From: Benincasa hispida
Taxonomy: Eukaryota > Streptophyta > Magnoliopsida > Cucurbitales > Cucurbitaceae
Length of the DNA stretch: 64,000 nucleotides
Assembly (NCBI RefSeq): GCF_009727055.1
Contig: NC_052357.1
Location: forward strand, 89,667,630 to 89,731,629
Direction: 5' to 3'
In this document: positions 1-10,900 of the stretch, piece by piece
Layout: each line of letters begins with the position of its first letter
How positions within the stretch are numbered: position 1 is the stretch's first letter
Made by a program: the position numbers and the translations under genes
Notes under the pieces: model-generated
What the model was told of the DNA's origin: nothing
What the model saw: the letters and a program-made list of their open reading frames with translations, nothing else
Databases searched by the model: none

Positions 1-105
1 CCCCTTTTTTATTATAATTAAGGGGAGGGGTTGATGTTTCCAGTTTGGCAAATTTTGTATACTAGTTTTCAATCTTGTTTGATCTCATATTTGTAAATAC
101 GGCAG

Positions 106-363
106 ATGGTAACAAATGGGGAATACAAAAGCATAGAGCATTGCGCAACGGTGAACTCAAAGAGTGAAAGGTTATCCATAGCAACCTTCAACAATCCAAG
201 TATGGAGAAAGAAATAAGGCCAATACCATCCCTCATCACACCTCATTCCCCTCCTTTGTTTAAAACTTTGACATATCAAGAGTTTGTGAAGGGCCTTTTC
301 ACTCAAAAATTAGACGGAAAATCTTACCTTGACGCTATGCGAATTCACTATCTTCCTACCTAA
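106..363 (+). CDS. 2-oxoglutarate/Fe(II)-dependent dioxygenase, SRG1-like, last exon (partial)
   Basis: This is the terminal coding exon of a soluble 2-oxoglutarate-dependent dioxygenase. It opens right after an intron acceptor (ggcag, ending at 105) and ends at TAA 361-363; bases 1-105 are the 3' part of the preceding intron. The 85 residues carry the family's C-terminal signature: NGEYKSIEH, whose histidine is the distal iron ligand, followed by ERLSIATF, whose Arg and Ser bind the co-substrate. The tail with LITPHSPPLFK, a GLF segment and LDGKSYLDAMRI is typical of SRG1-type enzymes. The EHR usual in the family is EHC here. The first iron ligands (HxD) lie upstream of the window. The ATG at 106 is internal, not the start. 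The substrate cannot be told. Confidence 0.85.
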   Translation: MVTNGEYKSIEHCATVNSKSERLSIATFNNPSMEKEIRPIPSLITPHSPPLFKTLTYQEFVKGLFTQKLDGKSYLDAMRIHYLPT

Positions 364-1383
364 AGTCGTTTTTCGAATGGGAGTTGTATAAGATTGAATA
401 AGATATATTTGCTTGTTTCGATCTTAAGTTCCTAAAGTCTCGATTGAATGTAAATTGTCCTAGATGGAAAATTTTACCTCAATGTTCTATGAACTCGTTA
501 TCTTTTCTACCTAATCATCCGAATCTAAAATCGAATAATATATTTAAAGTTGAGTGTTTGGACTTTGAAGTACAATCCACACTGGATTACATGTTTTTTT
601 GTTTACTTCGAGTATTAGATCTATAAACTAATATTATACAAATAAATAAGTAAAATAGGTCATATTTTGATTTCTAAACTTTCAACTGATACAACGTACT
701 CACTCTTCTCTTTATTGAAGCTCCTTTAAATAATCATTTAATTTCTTTTAAATTTCATTTTAAAAATTAATTATATAAACACAACTTCCACCTATATCCC
801 TTGTTCTATTATACATTTTTAGAACCATCAAAACAAAAAAATAGTTCGTAATTTTTTTTTTTTGAAATATGGCATTTACAGATAAAATTATTTGTAAAAA
901 ATTATTAAAAATGAGCACAATATAATCAAAATGGACAGGTGGATTAGATCCAGTTTATAGATATAATTGAAACCTACCATTCGTGTATTTTTTATAATTT
1001 AATCAAATGAAGGTCGTACATTCAATATGGATATGGAACCATCATGATCATGCAACTTCAAGGAAATAAACATTGTAAAAGAAAAAAAAAAAAAACCCTC
1101 CAAGGAAATAAACGTGGCCAACACAAAACCACTTCAGCTAAGGCAGGGCAAATTCTCATCCACCCACTCAAATACTCCCCAACTCTCAACACCCAATTAA
1201 TCCTTTCCAATCCAACCATCCAGATTCCATCAATCAGCTTTGACACTCCATCATGCGGCTGAGATTGCAGAATCTTCATTTCTCTATCTGTCTTGTTCAG
1301 TACAGTAGCTTACCCTCCCCCCACGGGCCTCCGCTGCTGAGTACTTGTACTGGAATGGAAAGCAAAAGCCCAAGTTCATTTTA
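364..1383. other. Intergenic region and MSRB1 5' leader
   Basis: This AT-rich stretch holds the 3' UTR of the dioxygenase and, towards 1200-1383, the likely promoter and 5' UTR of the next gene. Small open frames here have no recognisable domain. No RNA gene or repeat was recognised. Confidence 0.5.
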
Positions 1384-2489
1384 ATGTCAGCAATGGCTGC
1401 CAGAAGTTTGAATTCATCGATTCTTCCAACTGGGTTTATAAGTTCTTCAAAAACCCAACAAAATTTCAAGTTTCTTTCTTTATCTTCTCCTCCAAGTTTC
1501 GGTTCACCCAAAAACAAAAAGCTTTCATCATCTTCTGTCCGTGTAATGGGCTCTTCCTCCTCTTCCCAGAGACCAGATGGCATCCAAGGTTTTTCCTTTC
1601 CTTTCTACTTATGATTTACCTAATCTTACTCAATGAAAATGAATTAATGTTGGAATCGAACTATATATGATAAAATGAATTCAAGTAAGGATTATCAATG
1701 GCATAGCACAAGAAAATTTACACCGAGTGAGAGAATTTCTCTTACCAATTTGATGCTGTGAATGTCTTGATATTGAACATTGAAGAAGCTCAGTTGCCTG
1801 TTGGTGCAGAGGCTGGCACCGTGGATTACAAATCTCTAAGCGATGATGAATGGAAGAAGCGGCTCACAGGCGAGCAGTTCTATATTACTCGTCAGAAGGG
1901 AACTGAGAGAGCTTTTACCGGGTATACTTCAACAAATATCTTCAACATAAGACGCCAGAGAAACATTATGATCTATAATTTGATCACAATTCTGTTTCTT
2001 TGTTAACTTTTCACTTCAATTTCAGTGAGTATTGGAACACCAAAACGCCAGGGATATACCACTGTATATGTTGCAACACACCTCTTTTTGAGTAAATATT
2101 TTGGCTCTTTTAGTAACTTCTGTCTGCTGCTGGTTTTTCATAGAACTTCCAATAATATGTAATGTTCTCTCTTTCAGATCATCAACTAAATTCGACAGTG
2201 GAACTGGTTGGCCATCATATTACCAGCCCGTTGGTGATAATGTCAAATCCAAGCTAGACCTGTCCATCATTTTCATGCCTCGGGAGGAAGTTCTTTGTGC
2301 TGTTTGTGATGCTCATCTGGGCCATGTATTTGATGATGGACCACCGCCAACTGGGAAACGTTATTGCATCAATAGGTACGTTGATGTTCCTGGCTCATTA
2401 TGCTTGCGTGTTTAACTGCTACTGATTGTCAGAACTGACTTGTGTATGAAACTTTCTGCAGTGCTGCGTTGAAATTGAAACCAAAGTGA
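1384..2489 (+). CDS. MSRB1: Peptide methionine-R-sulfoxide reductase B1, plastidial (MSRB1 type)
   Basis: The enzyme reduces methionine-R-sulfoxide in plastid proteins. Five exons fit with consistent phases: 1384-1588, 1786-1921, 2026-2091, 2178-2375 and 2462-2489 (stop TGA). The N-terminus is rich in Ser and Thr, as in a chloroplast transit peptide. The catalytic domain shows EEQF-like [18 protein letters not shown], two CxxC zinc motifs (CICC in exon 3, CAVC in exon 4), [11 protein letters not shown] and the catalytic cysteine in RYCINS near the end. In two-cysteine MSRBs the SGTGW position is SGCGW; the Thr here marks the one-cysteine MSRB1 class, which is known to depend on CDSP32 or glutaredoxin for recycling. 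Starts at 1345 or 1393 are in the same frame; 1384 was chosen because it opens a plausible transit peptide. Confidence 0.93.
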
Positions 2490-3392
2490 TGGTGAAGATG
2501 TTACCATGCCTGCCTGCAAATTCTGTAACTGAAACCCATACTCATTACATGTTTGTGCTCATAAATTGAGGATTATTGCGAGATGTGTACATGGTTATTG
2601 TGCTGAATGAAAATAATTGTACCTCCCGTATATTTGTTCGACATGCTTGATCCCATCTTGAGTAATTGTTCCAGATATACTGCAACTTGGCAGGACACGA
2701 GCTGAAGCAAGTATCTGGACAAATTGGGTGTGAGCCCTGATAGAATAGGATCCTTCATAGCTACTTCTTTTATACTTATATTCTTAGGGATGTTTAGTCT
2801 GCCAACTTCATAAGTTGGTGTTAAATAACTCAAGTTCAATAGTAAACACTATTAAAAATTGCATATTTATTGAGGAATTTCATCCCAAATATAAACTTCC
2901 TAATTCCATCATATTAACTCCAGACTTCATAACTCAATTAAGTGACCCAAATACTCCCTTAACAAATACAGCCATCGCAGATACTTTTGACTATTGTCGA
3001 TTAGATCGAAGAGTTCCTGATAACAAAAAATAGATGTCTTTTTAAGGGATAAAGCTCTCTCATTTACTAACTAGAAAGATCTGCTCAGAGCATGGTGCTA
3101 TAGTCGGTCAAATATAGCATGGAGAGAGAACTAGGATCCTTAGGGGTCATCACTCTCTATCTCCTAGTTCATACAAAACATGGATAGTAAGTTTGTTCTG
3201 GCTCATTGAAAATCAATTTCATGGAAGTGTTGTAAATCTACGACATCTCGTCTTTGAGATGCCCAGACTAAGGAGAAGGAGATGAAAGTTGAGTTTCAAG
3301 GACAAGAAGTCCATACTGGTAGATAGGATAGGACAAACAAGAATTTAAACATGGATATCATAAGATTATCCCCTGATAACGCTGTGAAATTG
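2490..3392. other. Intergenic region between convergent genes
   Basis: It contains the MSRB1 3' UTR and, on the other strand, the 3' end of the PPR gene transcript. Short open frames on both strands lack recognisable domains. Nothing else was seen. Confidence 0.5.
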
Positions 3393-4772
3393 TTAACTAA
3401 TCAATGAGTCAATTAAGTTGGAGGATTCTGATAGCTTCTCCTTGCAAACAAAAGCAACAATTCTAGCCCATGTATCCACATTCATGCGATTTCCTCTTCC
3501 AAGACTGTTTATAACCATCCACAACAGCTCCATATTGCATTCCTGGCACAATCTGTCGACGAGTTTGTTTATGCTTTCAGAATGAGGGACATAACCCTTG
3601 AAGATCATCTCATCCAGTATGGAAGTTGCTTCCTTTAACTGCATCATTTCACACAGTCCATCAAAAAGTGTCCTGTATGATACCACATCTGGAGGGCAAC
3701 CTCGTCTTGGCATATCTTCAAGCAAGTCCATTGCTTTATCCCATTTCCCCTCCTTGCATAACCCTCCAATGATTATATTGAAACTGATCACATCTGGCTT
3801 ACACCCTTTGTCGATCATCTCATCCAAAATTCTTTGTGCAGATTCGAGATCATTATCTTTACAATGCCCATTGATCATGGCATTGTAGGTAACGGTATCG
3901 GGTTTGCACCTGTTCTCTCCCATTTCTCCTAAAATGTCAGAAGCTTCTTCTTTCCTACCATGTTTGAAGAGCGCACTGATCAATGTAGAATAAATTGCCG
4001 AGTCCAATTTTACCTTGTTTGTCACCATCTCCTCCTTTAGCTTGAAAGCCAAATTCAATTCTCCAACCCCACATAATCCTTTGATCAAAGTAGCATATAT
4101 TGACGCATTAGGTTTAATCATGTACACCCTCACCATATCCTCTTTCAATCTCAATGCTTCTTTCAACTTAGAATTCAGAGAAAGCCCATAAATCATCGTC
4201 CCAAAAGTAACCACATTCGGTTTTACGCCTCTCTTTTGCATTTCATCGAACACATACCATACAGCATCCAAATCCCCCCATAAACAAGCAGCATTAATCA
4301 AAATATTAAAAGTACAAGCATCAGGGGAGCCATAGTTAACAATGCCCACAAAAACTTCCGCCATTTTCTCAAACTCCCGGCACTTCAACAATGCATCCAA
4401 CAAAGAATTTGCAGATTTCACCGTCCGCTTGCAACGGAATGATGGAATTTTATCGAACACTTGGAAGGCACGGTCAGGGAGGCGGGCTCGGCCATAGAAC
4501 GAAATGACATTACAGAAAATAACCTCGTGAGGAGCAAAACGAGTCTCTTGCTTGAGCTGGTTGAGGATTTCTTCCATTTCATCGAACATTTTGGCACGTC
4601 CGAGCTTGGAGATGATGAGATCGTAGGAAAGTAAAGAGTAACGGAAGGGTTTTGGGGGTTTTGGAGAGCTGGGATTAGGGTTTAAGAAGAGTTGAAAAGC
4701 AAGTTTTGGGTCCTTTTGGAGACGGAGAAGTGAAGACAATCGAAAGGGAGAAATTGGTTTGTGGGTCTTCAT
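3393..4772 (-). CDS. P-class pentatricopeptide repeat protein, At1g53330-like
   Basis: This intron-less gene encodes 459 residues. PPR proteins bind organellar RNA through tandem 35-residue helical repeats and act in its processing or translation. The product shows about nine to ten P-type repeats, recognised by phrases such as PDACTFNILI, PNVVTFGTMIYGL, PDTVTYNAMINGHCK, PDVISFNIIIGGLCKEGK and PPDVVSYRTLFDGLCE at 35-residue spacing. No E or DYW editing domain follows. The N-terminus (KPISPFRLSSLL) and total length agree with the Arabidopsis protein At1g53330 as I remember it (471 aa). The N-terminal basic and serine-rich stretch fits an organelle presequence. The ATG at 4772 is the first in frame after a stop; the open frame just upstream (to 5005) is probably 5' UTR. 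Confidence 0.9.
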   Translation of the reverse strand: MKTHKPISPFRLSSLLRLQKDPKLAFQLFLNPNPSSPKPPKPFRYSLLSYDLIISKLGRAKMFDEMEEILNQLKQETRFAPHEVIFCNVISFYGRARLPDRAFQVFDKIPSFRCKRTVKSANSLLDALLKCREFEKMAEVFVGIVNYGSPDACTFNILINAACLWGDLDAVWYVFDEMQKRGVKPNVVTFGTMIYGLSLNSKLKEALRLKEDMVRVYMIKPNASIYATLIKGLCGVGELNLAFKLKEEMVTNKVKLDSAIYSTLISALFKHGRKEEASDILGEMGENRCKPDTVTYNAMINGHCKDNDLESAQRILDEMIDKGCKPDVISFNIIIGGLCKEGKWDKAMDLLEDMPRRGCPPDVVSYRTLFDGLCEMMQLKEATSILDEMIFKGYVPHSESINKLVDRLCQECNMELLWMVINSLGRGNRMNVDTWARIVAFVCKEKLSESSNLIDSLIS

Positions 4773-5631
4773 GTGGATGCAGTTGGTTTTTGTTGGCCAG
4801 TACAGTGCCTTGATTTATCATTCATCGACTGAGAACAAAGAGAATTTGGGTAAAAATGGCGGAAAGGGATTGTGAATGGTTGAGACCGCGAGAAAGGCAC
4901 AGAGCCGCCATTGCTGTATCCAAACGAAATGATCAAAGGAAGCTCGAAGCTTAGTTTCTTCCTTCCGATGGTTTTTAGCGGTTTTCTTTCAAATCCAGTT
5001 CGCAATATTTTGACGGCACGTATTTGTGCATCCCAATCAAATTCTAACCCATGGTAAATAATCTTTTAAAAAAATATTTTTTTTTGTGTGTAAGAAAAGA
5101 TGATATATATATATATATAATTAAGTGTAGTATAGGTTGTACCTAATTACATGTTATCTTATTTTTATTTTTTTAATACAACAACAATTTTTGAATAAAA
5201 CAAATCTTATTTCGAGTGAAGAAAGTCATACCAATCATCTAAACTCACTTTGATACACATTATTTTTCTTTTATCTTTCAAGAGTGACAATCTTGAATTG
5301 GCAAAACTAGCATAATTTGATTGACTTCGAAATTTGTGCTTCGAATCATATCCTTAGTTGCACTAAAAAGAATCTTAATTTAAAAAAAAAAAAAAAAAAT
5401 CAATTTTTAGCATATTTTTGACATGTCTATATTTATGTTAATATTTTCACGTCCATGAATCAATATAAACAAAAACATTTTAGTTTGTTTGTTGATTTAA
5501 ATATATAATTTTATTATTATTATTATTTTCTACCTTGGGATGTTGTTTTTTGTTTTTTTAACTTCAATATTTTCAAAGTTGTAATATTATTATTGAACTT
5601 TCGTAACCGTTTCAAATTACTAAATGAATAG
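4773..5631. other. AT-rich intergenic region with simple repeats
   Basis: It holds the promoter side of the PPR gene, a (TA)n tract near 5103-5119, a poly(A) run near 5382-5399 and an ATT tract near 5510-5527. No gene was recognised. Confidence 0.5.
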
Positions 5632-6595
5632 TGTTGAATGAGAAATTTTGGACCAATCACAAGTCACCATGTCATTTGCTAAATTAACGACGAATTTCTA
5701 AATCATTGACTTTGGGTCCAATTAGAAATTGACACATGTCCCGAATTGAATTGAAGATAAGTTTCGATGACTTCACGCGGATGAATCAGATGGGATTAAA
5801 TTGGTCCAATTTGATATTACTATTTGGGCTTAAAATCCAAACGATAAAAAAAAAAAAAAAAAAAAAAGTTGAATTGGACCAAAATTCCAAATCAAGCCCA
5901 AAATCAACTAATTGGGTCCAAGGGTCAGGCCCATGGATCAACCAACCCCACGAAGCCTATCTGAAAACTCTATAAATAGAGAAGTTCTCTTCATTTGTAA
6001 GGGCAACATTTTCTACACTCAGAAACCCAGAGAGAACTCACTAACAAGCAGAGGACTCCCAAGACTCTTGCAGAAGACCTTCGAAGACACAAATACTCTT
6101 CCAAGACTTCTACTTTAAGCTTCCAAGACTCCTGAAGCTGCACTCCTATAAGGCAGAAGACCTTTGAAGACACAAATACTCTTCTAAGACTTCTACTTCA
6201 AGCTTCCAAGACTCCTGAAGCTGCACTCCTATAAGGCAGAAAACCTTTGAAGACACAAATACTCTTCCAAGACTTCTACTTCAAGCTTCCAAAACTTTTG
6301 AAGCTGCACTTCTATAAGGCAGAAGACCTAGATTTCTACTCCAAGCTTCCAAGACTTCTACTTCAAGAACGTTCGGTGCTTTCCTTCTCCAAGTCAAGCA
6401 TATTCACCCAACTGAGAGAGAATCAGAGAATCAAATATTAGAGATCGAACCACATCACATCAAATCAACTCCAACATCAACACCAGCTCAAGTTCAACTC
6501 CACGACACACGTTCTCCGAAAACCTCGTGCAAACAAATGGAAATCCTTGGAGCATGGGGTTTGGATTTGGTCTAGAATGTAAATTTGGATCAACA
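5632..6595 (+). mobile_element. Candidate solo LTR of an LTR retrotransposon
   Basis: The segment begins TGTTGA and ends TCAACA, a 6-bp inverted terminus of the TG...CA type typical of LTRs. In the middle is a promoter-like TATA box (CTATAAATAG near 5969-5978) followed about 25 bases later by what would be the R region, then a tandem repeat, as expected for U3-R-U5 order. No PBS, PPT or coding domain flanks it, so a solo LTR left by recombination is the best reading. The 5-bp flanks (AATAG and CACTC) do not match, so the exact ends or the origin remain uncertain. Confidence 0.45.
6073..6331 (+). repeat. 83-bp tandem repeat, about three copies
   Basis: The phrase GAAGACACAAATACTCTT starts at 6083, 6166 and 6249, giving an exact 83-base period. 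Each unit continues with CAAGACTTCTACTT, AAGCTTCCAA and GAAGCTGCACT. The third copy is more diverged. It lies within the candidate solo LTR. Confidence 0.9.
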
Positions 6596-7531
6596 CACTC
6601 TTTGAAGTCACTGCTACATTGTTTCAAGTTGTGGTTTATGTTCGAAACTTTAAAAAGATTTATCTTCCAAACAGTTTTGTAACATTTATGTAAGGAAGTA
6701 ATATTATAACTTTTTATAGTATATGGGTATTTTTGTAACGAAGGGCAAATTTCAATGTTTTTTTCTTAAAAAATAATTCAACCTGAAAGTTTTGTGTTTA
6801 TTCTTTCACAATTAATATAGTCACGTTTTTCCTACTAAGTAAACATTTGAATTCTTGGACAAATATCAAAAACAAAAATAAGTTAAAAAAGGGCATTAGT
6901 ATGAACTAATACAGTTTATTTATATAAACTATATTTAAACATTATAAAAGGATATAGAGACTATAGAATAAATTTGAAATCGTAATGGCTTAAAATGATA
7001 TTTTTAACCATAAAATTAACGTTAAACCTATCTATTCCCTAAAATTTAAAATCAAATAGTAAAGAAGAGACTACTTAAGGAATTACTATCAAAGTTTAAA
7101 ATATAGATGCCAACATTTTACGAAAATATTGATAAATTTTCGATTGTGATGGATTTTTTTTAAAAATGTAAATGAATAAATATATATCTAATACTTCTTA
7201 AACAAGTTAAAAAGTTTATTATTGATACTATATTCATATAAGCAATATTTGGGTTTTTTTTCTTAAATATTTCATAAGTTTTCTTATAGTACAATAGAAA
7301 CGACGATTTATTATTTGTGCGAACGTCGAAATCATATACAAATTTTGATGAATATGTAGGCACATCGATGAAAATTAAGTACTATGTATATAAAGATTAA
7401 TACTTTTTAAAAAATAATAAGATTTCATTCAACCTTAAAGCCTCAACATAATTTTTCTCTCCATGTTTTAAGTGATTTTTTAAACAAATAAATAAAAAGT
7501 AAGGGCACTCTCCAAAATACTAGCAGTACCA
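6596..7531. other. AT-rich intergenic region
   Basis: Low-complexity AT-rich sequence with poly(A) and poly(T) runs; no gene, RNA or element was recognised. Confidence 0.5.
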
Positions 7532-7539
7532 TTATATAC
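7532..7539 (+). promoter_or_regulatory. Probable TATA box of the SH2 protein gene
   Basis: A TTATATAC motif sits in a pyrimidine/adenine-rich setting about 370 bases before the ATG at 7906, followed by CT-rich sequence typical of plant transcription starts. Position only; not tested. Confidence 0.4.
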
Positions 7540-7905
7540 AAACCCCAGTCTATTCCTTCTTCCAATCATCTTCTTCCACACCACAAGATCAAAGCTCAAT
7601 CACGAACTTCAAATCACAACCGGTCATTCGAATTGCGTACCGTACAGATCGAACCACCAGATGAAAACCCATTCCTAGCGCCATCGGAACATTGCACCAA
7701 CCGTTAACAGCCGTCAGAAGGAAGCTGCGTTTCCCTTTATCGAACAACCTGAGAGAGAAGGAGAGACCATTCTCTGTGAGAGTAAAATATTTGGTTCGAG
7801 AGACGAAAAGGGTCGAAGAGTGGGAATGGAGTTTCGTCCTTGATGGGTTGTTTTTGGTAAAATAAAGGAACCCTTTTGAGTTTGTGGGTTCAAAGAGTGA
7901 GAATC

Positions 7906-10900
7906 ATGGGTAGCGAAGTGAATGAAAGCGAGGAATACTCGCTGCTCAAGAATCTGAGGCTGGAAATTGATGTAGATGATGGCTGTTTTACTGTTTGCTT
8001 TTGGGTTTATCTCATGAATTCTACCACATTCCCTATTTCAATCCTTCAGCAGGTTTAACTTTGCTCATCTTCTACTTTTGGTTTTGTTTCATTTTTTCCC
8101 TTTAATGTCTTTCCCCCCTTGATCTCGTATTCGTTATCATATGTTGTTCTTTGTCTAAGATTTTGTGGGTGTTTTGAAGCACCCCTTGTTGGTAGATTGG
8201 CTGCTCTGTGCTTGTAGTACATCTGATCAAATTTTTCATACCCTTATGTAATGACCATTCTGAACATCAAGATCGTATTTTTCAGGCATCTTATAGTATG
8301 TGTACGCTGAGTTTTCTTCCAGGTGTTTCTAATGGTCTTTTTTTTTTTTTTTGGAATTTTTGGGATTCTTTACTCTGATCATGTAAATCCTAAGGGAGCC
8401 ACATACTTTGCTGCTTTTAAGTGTCGAGTGCTTCTATAAAGTTGAAGACCATTATTCGAACATTGGAAATTCTGCAAAACCATTATAAAGGAATCTGTAT
8501 GGATATTGAACTCTTCTCCTAACTCAAATGCAGTGATCACTATTGTTTATGCTCCATTTGATAACCATTTAGTTTATGAAAATTGTGATTCTTTTCACAC
8601 AATTTTTCATAATGGTTTTCATCTCCCTTAAAGAAACACGTGAATTCTTAGCCAAATTCCAAAAGAAGAAAAAGCTATTTTTTAAGTTTCAAAACTTGGT
8701 TTGGCTTTTTAAAAACACTTACAGAAAGTAGATTACTGAAACTCATTAGTAGTAGTTATAAGCTTAATTTCAAAAACCAAAAACAAAAACCAGATGGTAT
8801 CTAACGGAGCCTTAGTGATTTCATGGTAAAATCCGGTTATTTCACTATAGGAAACAATATATTCAATGTAGGATGTTCATTAAGCATATTTCCACATAAG
8901 CTTAAACTGAAGCTTATTCAAATGAAATCGTTCCTTCGTACTTGGTTTTCGTATGTCAATAGTTTGAATTTCTAGCTTGTTATCTGATTAAAAGGATGTT
9001 ATAAACAATCTAAAGATCTTTCGATTAATTACCATTTTAATTTTCATACTTTTTTTTGGATGAGTTCTTTCAGGAGCAATTAGATTCCTCAGGCATGACT
9101 CCTTTTCTCATTTTAAGTGAAAGGAATAGACTGAAGATTATGCCTTTGAACACCTTACACAAAGCTGATGAAGATTCCAGCCCTGGTAGTTCTTCTTCCG
9201 GGGATGTAGTTCCACATGAATATCTAGACATCGATTTTCCCATGGAAAAATGGGTTCACATTGGATGTGAGGTATATTGCAGTATTATTGGCTCAATGAC
9301 TTGCCCAGTTTTGCAGCTTAATATATTTTTTTTTCCCACACTGTGTTGTTTGATTAAATTGGTCTTTACTTTTGCTATATTCTCATATTTCCAGTTTGAA
9401 ATATGTTACAAATTGTTTTAGGGAAAGCAATTTATTATAAAGAACTTGCGGTCAATGAAATTGCAAATTGGTGACAATTGCTGTAGTTATTTTACAGTTG
9501 AATGTAGTGCCAAATATGTTGTGCCATTATCTAGGAAATGAAGAATTGAAACTCAATAAACATTGAGGAATCGCAATTCTAAACTTAACAAAGAACATAG
9601 ATTATGAAATATTATCAAACATTTGTCTAAAAGTAAAATTAAAGATCGGGACAAAGAAGTGATTGAATGCTGAAGATATGTAACCAATTGTACTCCATTA
9701 TGTGAATGCTAGATGGTGGATGTGGTGGGGAGAAAGAAACAAGAATTAGTATCCAAGACTGTTTGTGCATTTCTTTTCAGCTTGTGCCGTTGCATGTATA
9801 AATCAGGGAAGAACTATGTAAAGATAGTTTTTACCAGAAGAGGTTTATCAATTGGATGGTGTTATCTCAAGAGATGATGATTCCTTGAAATGGTGGAACT
9901 TGTGGTTCGACGTTAATTTGACATTAGCTATGCGAATACTTAACCACACTGCACATGTTTATGGTTGGTTGCTTTTCTCCCCATTAGCAAATGTGCTGGC
10001 AATGTTAGAGGAGCTTTTTTTCTTACTTTTCATTTTCAGGTATCCACCGATTTTGTCAGGCTGCATATTGATGGGAAAATGGTTGGAGAAAAGGCTATAT
10101 CGTCTTCACTCAGTGAAGACACCCTTCCAAGGGGTTTGCGGAGGATTATTTTAGGCAATAATGGTGAAGACAACAGCATGCAGGGCTATGTTCATAATGC
10201 AAAAATCTTGCCTTCAGTTTCGTCGATCAGGGATCATTATGCTGAGGTGCAGAAGATTGTCTTTTCTAATGTCAATTTTAAGATGAACTAACCAAATTTC
10301 TTGGCAAAACCAAGAATTTTTCCCCTTAATTATATATGATGCTATTATGCCAGGACCTACCTGTTAAATTATTTATCGACAACTCTTCCACCATGGAGAT
10401 TGAAGAGGGCAGTGATGGCATCTGGAATATAGTTGGTGGCAAGGTTAGGGAGCTTTCTGTTAACTTGTTGCTGGCCGCCATATTGTTATTTTTGGATCAC
10501 TTTTCATTTTGTTTCTTCATTGTGAACCACAGCCATCTTGTCGTAGAAATTTTTCATTGGATGTCATGCTGTTAGATTCCTCTGGCCATCCTGTTCTGAA
10601 GGAACTCGAGGTTTGTGCCAATGATATTAATTTGACCTGTGTAGTGGTAAATTAGGTTTGGTTAACATCTTCACACTCAGTTTGGAAGTGTTACTCATTA
10701 TGTGATAGGTTGTTGCCTCCCTCATCTATGCTGAAAGTGGGGAAGCTGTGGAGAAGTCGTGTGATGAAGAAGCTCCCCTTTTGGCAAGCTATGATGGTGT
10801 TGAATTTGCTTCTAGTGATAGACCAAGCAAACTGTTGCACGGGCGTGCCTCCTTTAAGTTAAAAATATCTCAGGTAGGGACGCAGGATAAATCTGAAGAT

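Noticed and set aside
1058..1583. Minus-strand open frames opposite the MSRB1 first exon
   Set aside because: They are antisense to the transit-peptide exon and 5' UTR and show no domain.
4769..5005. 78-codon frame upstream of the PPR gene on the same strand
   Set aside because: It overlaps the PPR start and lies in its likely 5' UTR; no recognisable domain.
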